DNA of 33,909 bases, taken from positions 1-33,909 of the forward strand of contig CANQHE010000010.1 in NCBI GenBank assembly GCA_947623735.1, given 5' to 3'. The notes beneath the pieces were generated by a model. The model saw only the letters and a list, made by a program, of their open reading frames with translations. It was not told where the DNA came from and made no database searches. The DNA is from an uncultured Bacilli bacterium (GTDB lineage Bacteria; Bacillota_I; Bacilli_A; RF39; UBA660). The translations under genes were made by a program, and so were the position numbers. Positions within the stretch are counted from its first letter, which is position 1, and every line of letters starts with the position of its first letter. Of the stretch, positions 25,568-33,909 are shown piece by piece.

Positions 25568-26107
25568 ATGAGTAATTATAAGAAAATTTATGATGAGAAA
25601 ATCATTAAAAGTTTAAAAGATGAATTTAAATATTCAAGTGTAATGGAAGTACCTAAATTAGAAAAAATAGTTATTAATATGGGTTGTGGTGATGGTGCTC
25701 ATGACCAAAAATATATTGATGCTGCTGTAAAAGATATTGAGACAATTACAGGTCAAAAAGCTGTAGTTACTAGAGCTCGTAAGAGTATTGCGGGATTTAA
25801 ACTTAGAGAAGGTCAAGCAATAGGTGTTAAAGTAACTTTAAGAGGAGAAAAAATGTATGATTTTATGGAAAAATTAATTAAAGTTTCTCTTCCAAGAGTT
25901 AGAGATTTTAGAGGAGTATCTAAGACAGCTTTTGATGGAAAAGGAAATTATACTTTAGGAATTAAAGAACAATTAATTTTCCCAGAAATTGAATATGATA
26001 ATGTTTTAAAAGTTAGAGGTATGGATATTGTATTTGTAACAACTGCTAAAACAAATGAAGAAGCAATGGCTTTATTAAAGGCATTTGGTATGCCTTTTAG
26101 AAATTAG
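25568..26107 (+). CDS. rplE: 50S ribosomal protein L5
   Basis: 179 residues, normal length. L5 binds 5S rRNA and the P-site tRNA elbow. Residues about 65-110 ([21 protein letters not shown], then GVKVTLRG) and the C-terminal [15 protein letters not shown] are diagnostic. Confidence 0.98.
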   Translation: MSNYKKIYDEKIIKSLKDEFKYSSVMEVPKLEKIVINMGCGDGAHDQKYIDAAVKDIETITGQKAVVTRARKSIAGFKLREGQAIGVKVTLRGEKMYDFMEKLIKVSLPRVRDFRGVSKTAFDGKGNYTLGIKEQLIFPEIEYDNVLKVRGMDIVFVTTAKTNEEAMALLKAFGMPFRN

Positions 26108-26119
26108 GAGGTACCTAAT

Positions 26120-26305
26120 ATGGCTAAAAAAAGTATGATTATTAAAAATAAGAGAACACCTAAATATAAAGTACGGGCTTATACAAGATGTGAGAGATGT
26201 GGAAGACCTCACAGTGTAATCCGTAAATTTGGTATTTGTCGTATTTGCTTTAGAGAACTTGCTAATGAAGGTAAAATACCAGGTGTTAAGAAATCAAGTT
26301 GGTAA
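26120..26305 (+). CDS. rpsZ: 30S ribosomal protein S14, zinc-binding type
   Basis: 61 residues, the short S14 with a zinc ribbon: CERC and CRIC pairs, 12 residues apart. Zinc-free long S14 paralogues replace this form in zinc shortage in some Bacillota. Standard spc-operon position after rplE. Confidence 0.97.
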   Translation: MAKKSMIIKNKRTPKYKVRAYTRCERCGRPHSVIRKFGICRICFRELANEGKIPGVKKSSW

Positions 26306-26322
26306 GGAAGGAGGAATTTTAG

Positions 26323-26718
26323 ATGGTTCAAGATAAGATTGCAGATATGCTTACAAGAATACGTAATGCTAATCAAATGAAATATGAAACTGTTGAAGTT
26401 ATTGGAACTAAAATGACAGTGGGAATTGCCGAAATTCTTAAAAGAGAAGGTTATATTGCTGATTATAAATTAGAAGAAGCAAAAACAGGAAATAAACTTA
26501 CTTTAACATTAAAATATGGTGAAAGAAAAGAAAGAGTTATTACTGGTTTAAAGAGAATTAGTAAATCTGGATTAAGAGTTTATGCCCAAGCTAATGAAAT
26601 TCCTCGCGTTTTAAATGGACTTGGAATTGCTATTATTTCAACTTCTAAAGGTTTAATGACTGATAAAGAAGCGAGAGAAGCTAGATTAGGAGGCGAAGTA
26701 CTTGCCTATATTTGGTAA
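26323..26718 (+). CDS. rpsH: 30S ribosomal protein S8
   Basis: 131 residues. S8 binds the central 16S domain and in E. coli represses the spc operon. [13 protein letters not shown] near the start and the C-terminal [26 protein letters not shown] are typical. Confidence 0.98.
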   Translation: MVQDKIADMLTRIRNANQMKYETVEVIGTKMTVGIAEILKREGYIADYKLEEAKTGNKLTLTLKYGERKERVITGLKRISKSGLRVYAQANEIPRVLNGLGIAIISTSKGLMTDKEAREARLGGEVLAYIW

Positions 26719-26727
26719 GGAAATACT

Positions 26728-27267
26728 ATGAGTAGAATTGGTAATAGAAAAATAGTTATGCCTACTGGGGTTAGTGCTAGTCTAGATAATAATATAATAA
26801 CTGTTAAAGGAGCTAAAGGTACTTTAACAAGAAAAGTTCATAATTTAGTAGATGTTGTTATAAATGAGACTGAAATTGAAACTAAAGCTAAGAATGATTC
26901 TAAAGAAGCTAATATTAATGTAGGAACAATGAATTCTCTTATAAATAATATGGTTATTGGAGTTAGCACTGGTTTTAGTAAAGGACTTGAAGCAGTTGGA
27001 GTTGGATATCGTTTCCAAGTTAGTGGAAATAAAATTAATATTTCAGCTGGTTATTCACATCCAGTAGTAATAGAAGTACCAAGTGATTTAAAAGTAGAAC
27101 AAATTAGTAATACGGAAATTAATATTACTGGTATTGATAAAGAAAAAGTATCTGAATTTGCGGCTAATATTCGAAAAGTAAGAGAACCGGAACCTTATAA
27201 AGGTAAAGGTATTCGTTATAAAGGTGAATATGTACGTCGTAAAGAAGGTAAAAAGGCTGCTAAATAA
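26728..27267 (+). CDS. rplF: 50S ribosomal protein L6
   Basis: 179 residues, two related domains. L6 lies near the factor-binding site. SRIGNRKIVMPTGV at the start and REPEPYKGKGIRYKGEYVRRKEGK at the C-terminus are diagnostic. The ribosome site is weak (TAAGGAAA overlapping the rpsH stop), suggesting coupled translation. Confidence 0.98.
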   Translation: MSRIGNRKIVMPTGVSASLDNNIITVKGAKGTLTRKVHNLVDVVINETEIETKAKNDSKEANINVGTMNSLINNMVIGVSTGFSKGLEAVGVGYRFQVSGNKINISAGYSHPVVIEVPSDLKVEQISNTEINITGIDKEKVSEFAANIRKVREPEPYKGKGIRYKGEYVRRKEGKKAAK

Positions 27268-27288
27268 GGTTAGAAAGGTTGGATAGAA

Positions 27289-27645
27289 ATGATTAAAAAA
27301 GAAGCTAGCAATGTGTCTCGTAAAAGACGTCATGCAAGAGTTCGTGAAAAAGTAAGTGGAACAGCTAATATTCCAAGATTGAATGTTTTTCGTTCAAATA
27401 AAGGAATTTATGTTCAAGTAATTGATGATACAACTAATAAAACCTTAGTTAGCTCATCAACTGTTGAACTTAAGATTAAAAATGGTGGTAATATTGAAGC
27501 TGCTAAGTTAGTAGGAGCTGATATTGCTAAAAAGTGTAAAGCTAAAAAAATTAAAACCGTTGTATTTGATAGAGGCGGATATTTATACCATGGTCGTGTT
27601 GAAGCATTAGCGGATGCTGCACGAGAAAATGGTCTTGAATTCTAG
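27289..27645 (+). CDS. rplR: 50S ribosomal protein L18
   Basis: 118 residues. L18 carries 5S rRNA into the 50S subunit. [18 protein letters not shown] (about 30-47) and [21 protein letters not shown] (about 94-114) are the family blocks. Confidence 0.98.
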   Translation: MIKKEASNVSRKRRHARVREKVSGTANIPRLNVFRSNKGIYVQVIDDTTNKTLVSSSTVELKIKNGGNIEAAKLVGADIAKKCKAKKIKTVVFDRGGYLYHGRVEALADAARENGLEF

Positions 27646-27663
27646 AGTGGGAGGATATAAGTT

Positions 27664-28167
27664 ATGCCAAAGAAAAATATAGAACCTAAGAAAAATTTGT
27701 TAGAAGAAAAAGTTATATCTATTGGTAGAGTAACAAAAGTTACCAAAGGTGGTAGACACTTTAGATTTTCAGCAACAGTTGTAGTTGGAAACCGTAAAGG
27801 TTTAGTTGGAATTGGTAATGGTAAAGCTAATGAAGTGCCTGAGGCAATAAAGAAAGCTTTACAAGCCGCTAATAAAAATGTTACTAAAGTATCTTTAATT
27901 GATAATAGAACAATACCTCATGATGCAACTGCTAAAGTTGGTAGAGCTGTTGTAATGGTAAAACCAGCAGTTGAAGGTACTGGTATTATTGCCGGTGGTG
28001 CAGCAAGAGCAGTTTTGGAACTTGCGGGAGTTAAAGATATTGTTTCTAAATCATTAGGTTCAAATACAAAGATTAATGTTGCTAAGGCAACACTTGAAGC
28101 TTTAAAATCACAAAGAAGTCCAGCGAAGATTGCGGCTTTACGTGGTAAGAAAGTGGAGGAGTTATAA
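27664..28167 (+). CDS. rpsE: 30S ribosomal protein S5
   Basis: 167 residues. S5 acts in decoding accuracy and mRNA unwinding. VTKGGRHFRFSATVVVGN and VGIGNGKANEVPEAIKKA (about 28-66) are typical. The next gene is rplO, with only one base between, so rpmD (L30) is missing from its usual place. Confidence 0.98.
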   Translation: MPKKNIEPKKNLLEEKVISIGRVTKVTKGGRHFRFSATVVVGNRKGLVGIGNGKANEVPEAIKKALQAANKNVTKVSLIDNRTIPHDATAKVGRAVVMVKPAVEGTGIIAGGAARAVLELAGVKDIVSKSLGSNTKINVAKATLEALKSQRSPAKIAALRGKKVEEL

Positions 28168-28168
28168 T

Positions 28169-28612
28169 ATGAAATTACAAACATTACCAGCGTCTAATGA
28201 AATGAAGGCGCGTAAAAGAGTAGGTCGTGGTCCCGGAAGTGGTATGGGTAAAACGGCTACGCGTGGAGAAAATGGTCAAAAATCAAGAAGTGGTGCAAGT
28301 ATTTCAGCTTGGTTCCAAGGTGGACAAACTCCTATTTATAGAAGAATTCCAAAAAGAGGATTTAATAATAAAAGATTTGAGACTAAATATGCAACAATTA
28401 ATTTGAGTCAAATAGATAAGTATTTTAATGATGGTGATGTTGTTAGTCCGGAGATTTTAAAAGAAAGAGGAATTATTAAAAAACAACTCGCAGGTATTAA
28501 AGTACTTGCTAATGGAGAATTAACAAAAAAAGTTACGGTTAAGGCTCAAAGATTTTCATCAAAAGCTGTTTCTAAAATTGAAGATGCAGGCGGTAAAGCT
28601 GAGGTGATTTAG
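28169..28612 (+). CDS. rplO: 50S ribosomal protein L15
   Basis: 147 residues from ATG 28169 (MKLQTLPAS), with GGAGG about 9 bases before it inside the rpsE end. KRVGRGPGSGMGKTATRGENGQKSRSG (about 14-40) is the Gly-rich extended segment that threads into 23S rRNA. An upstream in-frame ATG at 28130 lies within rpsE and is not used. Confidence 0.97.
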   Translation: MKLQTLPASNEMKARKRVGRGPGSGMGKTATRGENGQKSRSGASISAWFQGGQTPIYRRIPKRGFNNKRFETKYATINLSQIDKYFNDGDVVSPEILKERGIIKKQLAGIKVLANGELTKKVTVKAQRFSSKAVSKIEDAGGKAEVI

Positions 28613-29875
28613 ATGTTTAAAGGAATTGCCAAGATATTTAGTAAACAAAATAAAGATTTAAGAAAAAGGATATACTTTACATTGTTCTGTTTAGGTTTCT
28701 TTGCTCTAGGAATAAATGTTACTATTCCGTGGGCTAATAGTATATATGCGGAGTTAGGTTTTTTAGAAATATTTAACTTAATGAGTGGTGGTGGACTTCA
28801 AAGTTTTTCAATATTTGGTTTAGGAGTTAGTCCTTATATTACCGCGAGCATTATTACTCAATTATTACAAATGGATATTATTCCTTATTTTAAAGAACTT
28901 AAAGAACAAGGTTATGTGGGAAGACAAAAGATTAATAAAATTACTAGATATTTAGGTATTATAATTGCCTTTATACAGGCATATGCCATAAGTGTATTTT
29001 ATTTAGGTACAAATGATGTTATGGTTATGCTTAAAACTAGTCTAGTTATGACAGCTGGTACAGCATTCTTACTTTGGATGGGTGACCAAATTAGTCAAAA
29101 AGGTATTGGTAATGGACAATCACTTCTAATTATGGCTGGTATATTAATAAGTTTACCAAATGTATTTAGGAATGCCTTTAATGCCTTTATTGGTGGTTCA
29201 TTTGAAGCTGGTCTTGGGATTACCCTTTTTGCATTATTTATTGTTTGTTATATTTTAATTATTGTAGGTATTATTTGGATACAACTTGCTGAGAGAAGAA
29301 TACCAATTCAATATTCTAATAGAACAACTAGTGCCTATGGAGCTCAACAATCTTTTTTACCAATAAAGATTAATAGTGCCGGTGTTATACCAGTAATATT
29401 TGCTTCAGTACTTACAACGATACCAGCAACGATAGTGCAACTTACAAAGAATGATGCAGCGATTAGATTTGTTAATAACTATATAGTTTATACATCACCA
29501 ACGGGATTCTTACTTTATATTATTCTTATATTTGTTTTTGGATATTTCTATACTTTCTTAAGTATGAATCCGGAAGAAATGAGTAAGAATTTAAATAAAA
29601 ATGGAGGATATATACCGGGAGTTAGACCAGGAGAAGAAACTTCAAAATACATTAGTAAATCTTTATCAAGACTGACGATGGTTGGTTCAGTTTTCTTAGT
29701 AATCTTGGCGGGACTTCCAGTGGTGATATCAACATTTACTAGTTTACCAAGTAATGTAACGATTGGTGGTACTGGTATATTAATCGTAGTTGGTGTTGCG
29801 ATTGAAACTTATAAGCAAATAGAAAGTAGTTTGACCGCGAGAAGTTATGCTGCTCGTAAGAAGAGGTTTAGATAA
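28613..29875 (+). CDS. secY: Protein translocase channel subunit SecY
   Basis: SecY forms the ten-helix protein-conducting channel for SecA-driven export. 420 residues, with about ten hydrophobic segments. The family signatures FGLGVSPYITASIITQLLQ (about 67-85), GIGNGQSLLIMAGI (about 164-177) and PGVRPGEETSKYI (about 337-349) are present. The ATG directly follows the rplO stop. Confidence 0.98.
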   Translation: MFKGIAKIFSKQNKDLRKRIYFTLFCLGFFALGINVTIPWANSIYAELGFLEIFNLMSGGGLQSFSIFGLGVSPYITASIITQLLQMDIIPYFKELKEQGYVGRQKINKITRYLGIIIAFIQAYAISVFYLGTNDVMVMLKTSLVMTAGTAFLLWMGDQISQKGIGNGQSLLIMAGILISLPNVFRNAFNAFIGGSFEAGLGITLFALFIVCYILIIVGIIWIQLAERRIPIQYSNRTTSAYGAQQSFLPIKINSAGVIPVIFASVLTTIPATIVQLTKNDAAIRFVNNYIVYTSPTGFLLYIILIFVFGYFYTFLSMNPEEMSKNLNKNGGYIPGVRPGEETSKYISKSLSRLTMVGSVFLVILAGLPVVISTFTSLPSNVTIGGTGILIVVGVAIETYKQIESSLTARSYAARKKRFR

Positions 29876-29876
29876 A

Positions 29877-30530
29877 ATGAAGAATATCATTTTTATCGCT
29901 CCTCCGGCCGCGGGTAAAGGAACTGTTAGTGATTTTCTAGTACGAAATTGTAATTATGAACATATAAGTACTGGAGATTTACTTCGTGAAGAAATAAGAC
30001 GGGGAAGTCCTCTTGGAGAAGAACTTGATAAAATAATAAAAGAAGGTAACTTAGTTAGTGATGAATTTATGATTAAGCTTATGGATGAGAAAATAAAAGC
30101 GTTACCTAAAGATAAACCTTTTATTTTAGATGGTTTTCCAAGAACTATAAAGCAAGCAGAATCTTTAGATAAAATGTTAGTAAGTAATAATGTTACTAAC
30201 AATATGGTAGTATTTTTAGATATTGCTTTAGAGGATGCGCTTGCAAGAGTTTTAGGAAGAATTATTTGTCCTAAGTGTGGAAGAAGTTATAATATAAATC
30301 ATGAAGAAGTAAAACCTAAAGTTGATAATATTTGTGATGATTGTGGGATTGAATTAGAAAAAAGAGATGATGATACAGAAGAATCTTTTAAAATAAGATT
30401 TGATAGTTATCTTACTAATACAAAACCAATTATTGAATATTATGAAAAGAAAAATATGCTTAAGAGAGTAGATGCGACTATTCCTTTAAGTGATATATTT
30501 CAAATTATTAAAAATGAGGCGAATAAATGA
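29877..30530 (+). CDS. adk: Adenylate kinase
   Basis: Converts AMP and ATP to two ADP. 217 residues from ATG 29877 (MKNIIF); AGAGG lies in the secY end. The P-loop reads APPAAGKGT (residues 7-15) rather than the usual GPPGAGKGT, keeping the Lys. ISTGDLLREE and FILDGFPRT are the AMP-binding and Walker B blocks. The lid carries two Cys pairs (CPKC and CDDC), so it binds zinc like many Gram-positive enzymes. Its TGA overlaps the map ATG (ATGA). Confidence 0.97.
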   Translation: MKNIIFIAPPAAGKGTVSDFLVRNCNYEHISTGDLLREEIRRGSPLGEELDKIIKEGNLVSDEFMIKLMDEKIKALPKDKPFILDGFPRTIKQAESLDKMLVSNNVTNNMVVFLDIALEDALARVLGRIICPKCGRSYNINHEEVKPKVDNICDDCGIELEKRDDDTEESFKIRFDSYLTNTKPIIEYYEKKNMLKRVDATIPLSDIFQIIKNEANK

Positions 30531-31294
30531 TTAGTATTAAAAGTGAAAGAGAAATAAAATTAATGCGGGAAGCAGGAATATTAAACTTTATGACTCATGA
30601 AGAAGTTAAAAAGCATATTAAAGCTGGTGTTACAACCAAAGAATTAGATACTATTGCATATAATTTTATTTCTTCACATAATGCTAGACCTTCTTTTCTA
30701 AATTATGAAGGTTATCCCGCGAGTATATGTGTATCAATTAATGATGAAGTTGTGCATGGTATTCCTGGGGATAGAGTTATTAAAAATGGCGATATTGTAT
30801 CTGTTGATATTGGTGTCGAATTACATGGATATCATAGTGATGCCGCGAGAACATATATTGTAGGAGAAGTATCGCGTGAGGTTCGTAATTTAGTGGAAAA
30901 TACAGAAAAAGCTTTGATGATAGGCTTGTCTAAAATTAAAGAAGGTGCTAAAATAGGAGATATAGGAGCAGCTATTTCAGAATTTGCTCATAAACATGGG
31001 CTTAGTGTGGTAGAAGAATTAGTTGGTCATGGGGTTGGTACTAATGTTCATGAAGACCCTGATGTTCCAAATTATGGCAAAGCGGGAACAGGTGTTACTT
31101 TAAAGGCCGGAATGGTTATTGCCGTTGAACCAATGCTTAATTTGGGCGAGAGATATGTTTATATGCATGATGATGATTGGACTATTTCAACTGATGATGA
31201 ACTTCCAAGTGCCCATTTTGAACATACCGTTTTGGTTACAAAAGATGGATATAAAATTTTAACAGGAGATAAAACAAGTGATGAAAAAGAATAA
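30527..31294 (+). CDS. map: Methionine aminopeptidase, type I
   Basis: Removes the initiator Met from new proteins. 255 residues with the metal-binding set of the family: [19 protein letters not shown] (two Asp), [12 protein letters not shown] (His) and AVEPM, then FEHTVLVT (two Glu). Normal position after adk in the spc cluster. It overlaps infA by 14 bases. Confidence 0.97.
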   Translation: MISIKSEREIKLMREAGILNFMTHEEVKKHIKAGVTTKELDTIAYNFISSHNARPSFLNYEGYPASICVSINDEVVHGIPGDRVIKNGDIVSVDIGVELHGYHSDAARTYIVGEVSREVRNLVENTEKALMIGLSKIKEGAKIGDIGAAISEFAHKHGLSVVEELVGHGVGTNVHEDPDVPNYGKAGTGVTLKAGMVIAVEPMLNLGERYVYMHDDDWTISTDDELPSAHFEHTVLVTKDGYKILTGDKTSDEKE

Positions 31295-31529
31295 AAATAA
31301 CACTAATCAAAATATTAAGGAAGAAAAAATTGAGGTAGAAGGAAAAGTAATTGAAGTACTTAAAGGTAGTGATTACTTAGTAGAATTACCAAATGGATTT
31401 ACTGTAAAAGCCTACGTTTCTGGTAAAATGCGAGTTAATATGATTCGTATTCTACCAGGTGATACAGTAACTATAGAGCTTTCGCCTTATGATTTAACAC
31501 GTGGGCGTATAACATGGAATAAAAGATAA
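31281..31529 (+). CDS. infA: Translation initiation factor IF-1 with N-terminal extension
   Basis: OB-fold factor that blocks the A site during initiation. The 82 residues end in a normal IF-1 ([20 protein letters not shown], then [30 protein letters not shown]). The first 15 or so are an extra Lys/Asn-rich stretch; IF-1 is usually about 72 residues. The start may be ATG 31281 or GTG 31278, the latter 9 bases after AGGAG. It begins inside the map end. Confidence 0.95.
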   Translation: MKKNKNNTNQNIKEEKIEVEGKVIEVLKGSDYLVELPNGFTVKAYVSGKMRVNMIRILPGDTVTIELSPYDLTRGRITWNKR

Positions 31530-31542
31530 TGGAGGTATTATA

Positions 31543-31656
31543 ATGAAAGTTAGACCATCAGTAAAAAAGATTTGTAAAAAGTGCAAAATAATTAGAAGAA
31601 AAGGTAAAGTTATGGTTATTTGTGAAAATCCAAAACACAAACAAACCCAAGGTTAA
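31543..31656 (+). CDS. rpmJ: 50S ribosomal protein L36
   Basis: 37 codons: [15 protein letters not shown], with Cys11, Cys14, Cys27 and His32 forming the zinc site of the classical (zinc-binding) L36. GGAGG is 6-7 bases before the ATG. Standard place between infA and rpsM. Confidence 0.97.
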   Translation: MKVRPSVKKICKKCKIIRRKGKVMVICENPKHKQTQG

Positions 31657-31670
31657 TTAAGGAGGTAATT

Positions 31671-32045
31671 ATGGCACGTATTAAAAATATTGAATTACCA
31701 AGTGAAAAACATATATTTATAGGACTTACAGCAATATATGGAATTGGTAGAAATTTAGGAAGAACAATTTGTTTAGATGCAAATGTTGAACCATCTAAGA
31801 AAGTTAAAGATTTAAGCGATGAAGAGATTGCACGTTTAAGAAAAGAAGTTGATAAATATGCAGTTGAAGGAGACCTTCGTCGTAATGTTCAAATGAGTAT
31901 TAAAAATAAAATGGAAATTGGAAGTTACCAAGGGGTAAGACATAAAAAGGGATTACCTGTTAGAGGACAGAGAACTAACCGCAATGCTCATACTCGTAAG
32001 GGTAGAGGTAAAGTTGTGGCTAATAAAAAGAAAGCTACTAAGTAG
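31671..32045 (+). CDS. rpsM: 30S ribosomal protein S13
   Basis: 124 residues. S13 contacts P-site tRNA and the 50S subunit. [20 protein letters not shown] near the start and the C-terminal [18 protein letters not shown] are diagnostic. Confidence 0.98.
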   Translation: MARIKNIELPSEKHIFIGLTAIYGIGRNLGRTICLDANVEPSKKVKDLSDEEIARLRKEVDKYAVEGDLRRNVQMSIKNKMEIGSYQGVRHKKGLPVRGQRTNRNAHTRKGRGKVVANKKKATK

Positions 32046-32056
32046 GAGGTTAAATT

Positions 32057-32440
32057 ATGGCATATAATAGAAGAAAAAGAAAAGTTAAGAAAAATATACC
32101 GGAAGCTGTTGCACATATCCATTCTACTTATAATAATACAATTGTTACAATTACAGAAAAAGATGGTAGTGTAATTGCTTGGGCATCAAGTGGTACAATC
32201 GGCTATAAAGGAAGTAAAAAGAAAACTCCTTTTGCGGCTGGGATGAGTGCTGAGGCAGCTGGTAAGGCAGCAATGGAACAAGGGGTTAAAAAAGTAGATG
32301 TTGTAGTTAAAGGTTTAGGGGCTGGAAGAGAAACAGCAATACGTTCACTTCAGTCAGCGGGACTAGAAATTATTTCAATTACTGATGAGACACCGGTACC
32401 ACATAATGGTTGTCGTCCACCAAAACGTCCTAGGAAGTAG
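32057..32440 (+). CDS. rpsK: 30S ribosomal protein S11
   Basis: 127 residues. Platform protein near the E site. [18 protein letters not shown] (about 20-37) and the C-terminal [18 protein letters not shown] are typical. AGGAGGT precedes the ATG. Confidence 0.98.
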   Translation: MAYNRRKRKVKKNIPEAVAHIHSTYNNTIVTITEKDGSVIAWASSGTIGYKGSKKKTPFAAGMSAEAAGKAAMEQGVKKVDVVVKGLGAGRETAIRSLQSAGLEIISITDETPVPHNGCRPPKRPRK

Positions 32441-32467
32441 TTTAGAAAAGAGAGAGGATTTAGGAAT

Positions 32468-33412
32468 ATGATTAGTTTTGAAAAACCAGAGTATAGGATT
32501 GCTGAATATCAAGAAAGTAATCACTATGGAAAATTTGAATTGGAACCTTTAGAAAGAGGTTTCGGTACAACTATTGGAAATGCACTTAGAAGAGTAATGT
32601 TATCAAGCTTACCAGGGAGCGCTATTACATCTGTTAAAATTGAGGGTGTTTTACATGAATTCCAAAAGATTGATGGAGTAGTAGAAGATGTAACAAGTAT
32701 TGTTTTAGCTTTAAAAAATGTGGTTGTTAAAAATCATACAGAAGAAGTTAAAACATTAAGATTATTTAAAGATACTGAAGGACCTGTTACCGCTGGAGAT
32801 TTTGAAAAAAATGCCGATGTTGATATTATTAATCCAGAACTAGTTTTGTGTAACTTAGTTGAGGGTGGTAAAATTGACATGGAAGTTACAGTGTTTAATG
32901 GTAAAGGCTATGTTGATGCTAAAGAAAATAAGAGATTATTTGCGGATAATAAAGTTGGGGTAATTGCAATAGATTCTAATTATTCTCCAATAGAACTTGT
33001 AAAATATGAAGTTGAATCAACTCGTGTTGGGCAAAATGAAAATTATGATAAACTTACAATGGATATTAATACTGATGGTAGTATGACTCCAGAAGAAGCG
33101 ATGGCTTTCGCAGCTAGAATATTAATTGAACATTTTAATATTATCGCAGATTTAAATTCAATAAGTGATGTTACTGGTTTAATGCAAGAGAAGAAAGTTG
33201 ATACAATTACTAAGACTTTAGAGACGCCAATTGAAGAAATTGAATTCTCTGTTAGAGCTTATAATTGTTTAAAAAGAGCTGGTATTCATACTGTTCAAGA
33301 CCTTATTTCTAAAAGAGAAGTGGAAGTTACTAAGATACGTAATTTAGGTAAAAAATCACTTAAGGAAGTTTTAGATAAAGTAGCAGAAATGGGACTTAAG
33401 TTCCGCGATTAA
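32468..33412 (+). CDS. rpoA: RNA polymerase alpha subunit
   Basis: 314 residues. The N-terminal domain (about 1-225: GKFELEPLERGFGTTIGNALRRVMLSSLPG) nucleates polymerase assembly. The C-terminal domain (about 240-310: ETPIEEIEFSVRAYNCLKRAGI, then RNLGKKSLKEV) binds UP elements and activators. Normal length and position between rpsK and rplQ. Confidence 0.98.
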   Translation: MISFEKPEYRIAEYQESNHYGKFELEPLERGFGTTIGNALRRVMLSSLPGSAITSVKIEGVLHEFQKIDGVVEDVTSIVLALKNVVVKNHTEEVKTLRLFKDTEGPVTAGDFEKNADVDIINPELVLCNLVEGGKIDMEVTVFNGKGYVDAKENKRLFADNKVGVIAIDSNYSPIELVKYEVESTRVGQNENYDKLTMDINTDGSMTPEEAMAFAARILIEHFNIIADLNSISDVTGLMQEKKVDTITKTLETPIEEIEFSVRAYNCLKRAGIHTVQDLISKREVEVTKIRNLGKKSLKEVLDKVAEMGLKFRD

Positions 33413-33424
33413 GGAGGCTTTAAA

Positions 33425-33766
33425 ATGAAATACAGAAAACTAAGTAGAGAAACGAGACAAAGAAGAAGCATTTTAGCAAATATTACAAGAGATGTTATTA
33501 TGAACGAGTCTGTTGTTACTACTGAGGCTAGAGCTAAAGAAGTAAGAAAATTTGTTGATAAAATGATTACTTATGGAAAGAAAGGTACTTTAGTTAGTAG
33601 ACGTAAAGCTTTAGCATTCTTATATAATGATGCTGAAGTTGTTGGTAAAGTATTTAATGAACTTGCTAAACGTTATGAAACACGTAATGGAGGTTATACA
33701 AGAATTGTAAAACTTAAGGAACGTGTGGGAGACGATGCTTTACAAGTTAAGTTAGAATTAGTTTAA
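33425..33766 (+). CDS. rplQ: 50S ribosomal protein L17
   Basis: 113 residues, last gene of the operon. [19 protein letters not shown] near the start and the C-terminal [18 protein letters not shown] are typical. A strong terminator follows at once. Confidence 0.98.
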   Translation: MKYRKLSRETRQRRSILANITRDVIMNESVVTTEARAKEVRKFVDKMITYGKKGTLVSRRKALAFLYNDAEVVGKVFNELAKRYETRNGGYTRIVKLKERVGDDALQVKLELV

Positions 33767-33818
33767 AAAGGGGCTGTAATGAAATAAAATAAATTCATTC
33801 AGCCCTTTTCTTTTTTTC
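33767..33818 (+). terminator. Terminator of the ribosomal operon
   Basis: AAAAGGGGCTG pairs with CAGCCCTTTT (one bulged G), with an inner stem AATGAA/TTCATT, followed by TTTTTTT. Confidence 0.9.
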
Positions 33819-33862
33819 TAAAATTATAAAATCCTTGAAATCATAAGACTTCAAGGCAGTTT

Positions 33863-33900
33863 TGTGATACAATTTAATTGTTGAAAGAAGTTGTATCACA
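33863..33900. repeat. 10-bp inverted repeat at the window edge
   Basis: TGTGATACAA (33863-33872) and TTGTATCACA (33891-33900) are perfect complements 18 bases apart. A smaller hairpin (CCTTGAA/TTCAAGG) precedes it. It may belong to the control region of the next gene, or to a mobile element end; the context is cut off. Confidence 0.5.
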
Positions 33901-33909
33901 TGGAATATT

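Overview
The window comes from a very A+T-rich, low-G+C Gram-positive bacterium. Strong Shine-Dalgarno sequences (AGGAGG-like), spoIID and spoIIQ sporulation genes, an agr-type quorum-sensing locus and the Firmicutes order of the S10-spc-alpha ribosomal cluster all point to Bacillota. TGA is a stop codon: prfB is present with its programmed frameshift, and adk ends in TGA, so this is not a UGA=Trp mollicute. The ribosomal cluster lacks rpmD (L30) between rpsE and rplO. The combination suggests a gut-type relative of Erysipelotrichia/RF39-like Bacilli, which is inference.

Layout. 1-2508: spoIID, spoIIQ and a small actin-like protein, in an order that recalls the spoIID-spoIIQ-spoIIID-mbl neighbourhood of Bacillus but without spoIIID. 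2521-5432: a complete agr system in convergent arrangement (agrA-agrC on plus, agrB-agrD on minus, shared terminator); the 36-residue AgrD lies at 4654-4764 and has Thr where related peptides have the ring-forming Cys. 5574-10955: cold-shock protein, long-form hibernation factor HPF, a serine beta-lactamase-like hydrolase, SecA and a DUF84 NTPase. 11025-14951: an accessory stretch with a frameshifted RhuM-family gene, a KilA-N protein, a DUF4825-like membrane protein without a clear start, and an intact RhuM-family gene. 15058-16129: prfB with its +1 frameshift site.

16155-19690 is the most interesting part. Two paralogous XRE/zinc-ribbon regulators are divergent from a large membrane-anchored surface protein. 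The C-terminal 35-codon segment of that protein (18607-18711) has two silent counterparts downstream in inverted orientation (19213-19320 and 19521-19622). These cassettes stay open in frame at 36 and 34 codons, share short anchor sequences with the expressed copy and differ between them. They sit in about 309-bp repeat units, each with a minus-strand TATAAT-like box, an in-frame stop, conserved hairpins and a terminator-like end. I read this as a miniature antigenic or ligand-binding variation system working by cassette conversion or inversion. No reverse transcriptase or recombinase gene is in the window.

19723-33818: a strong promoter and structured leader, then a continuous operon of rpsJ to rplQ, including secY, adk, map, infA, rpmJ and rpoA, closed by a strong terminator. 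No tRNA, rRNA, CRISPR array or insertion sequence was recognised.
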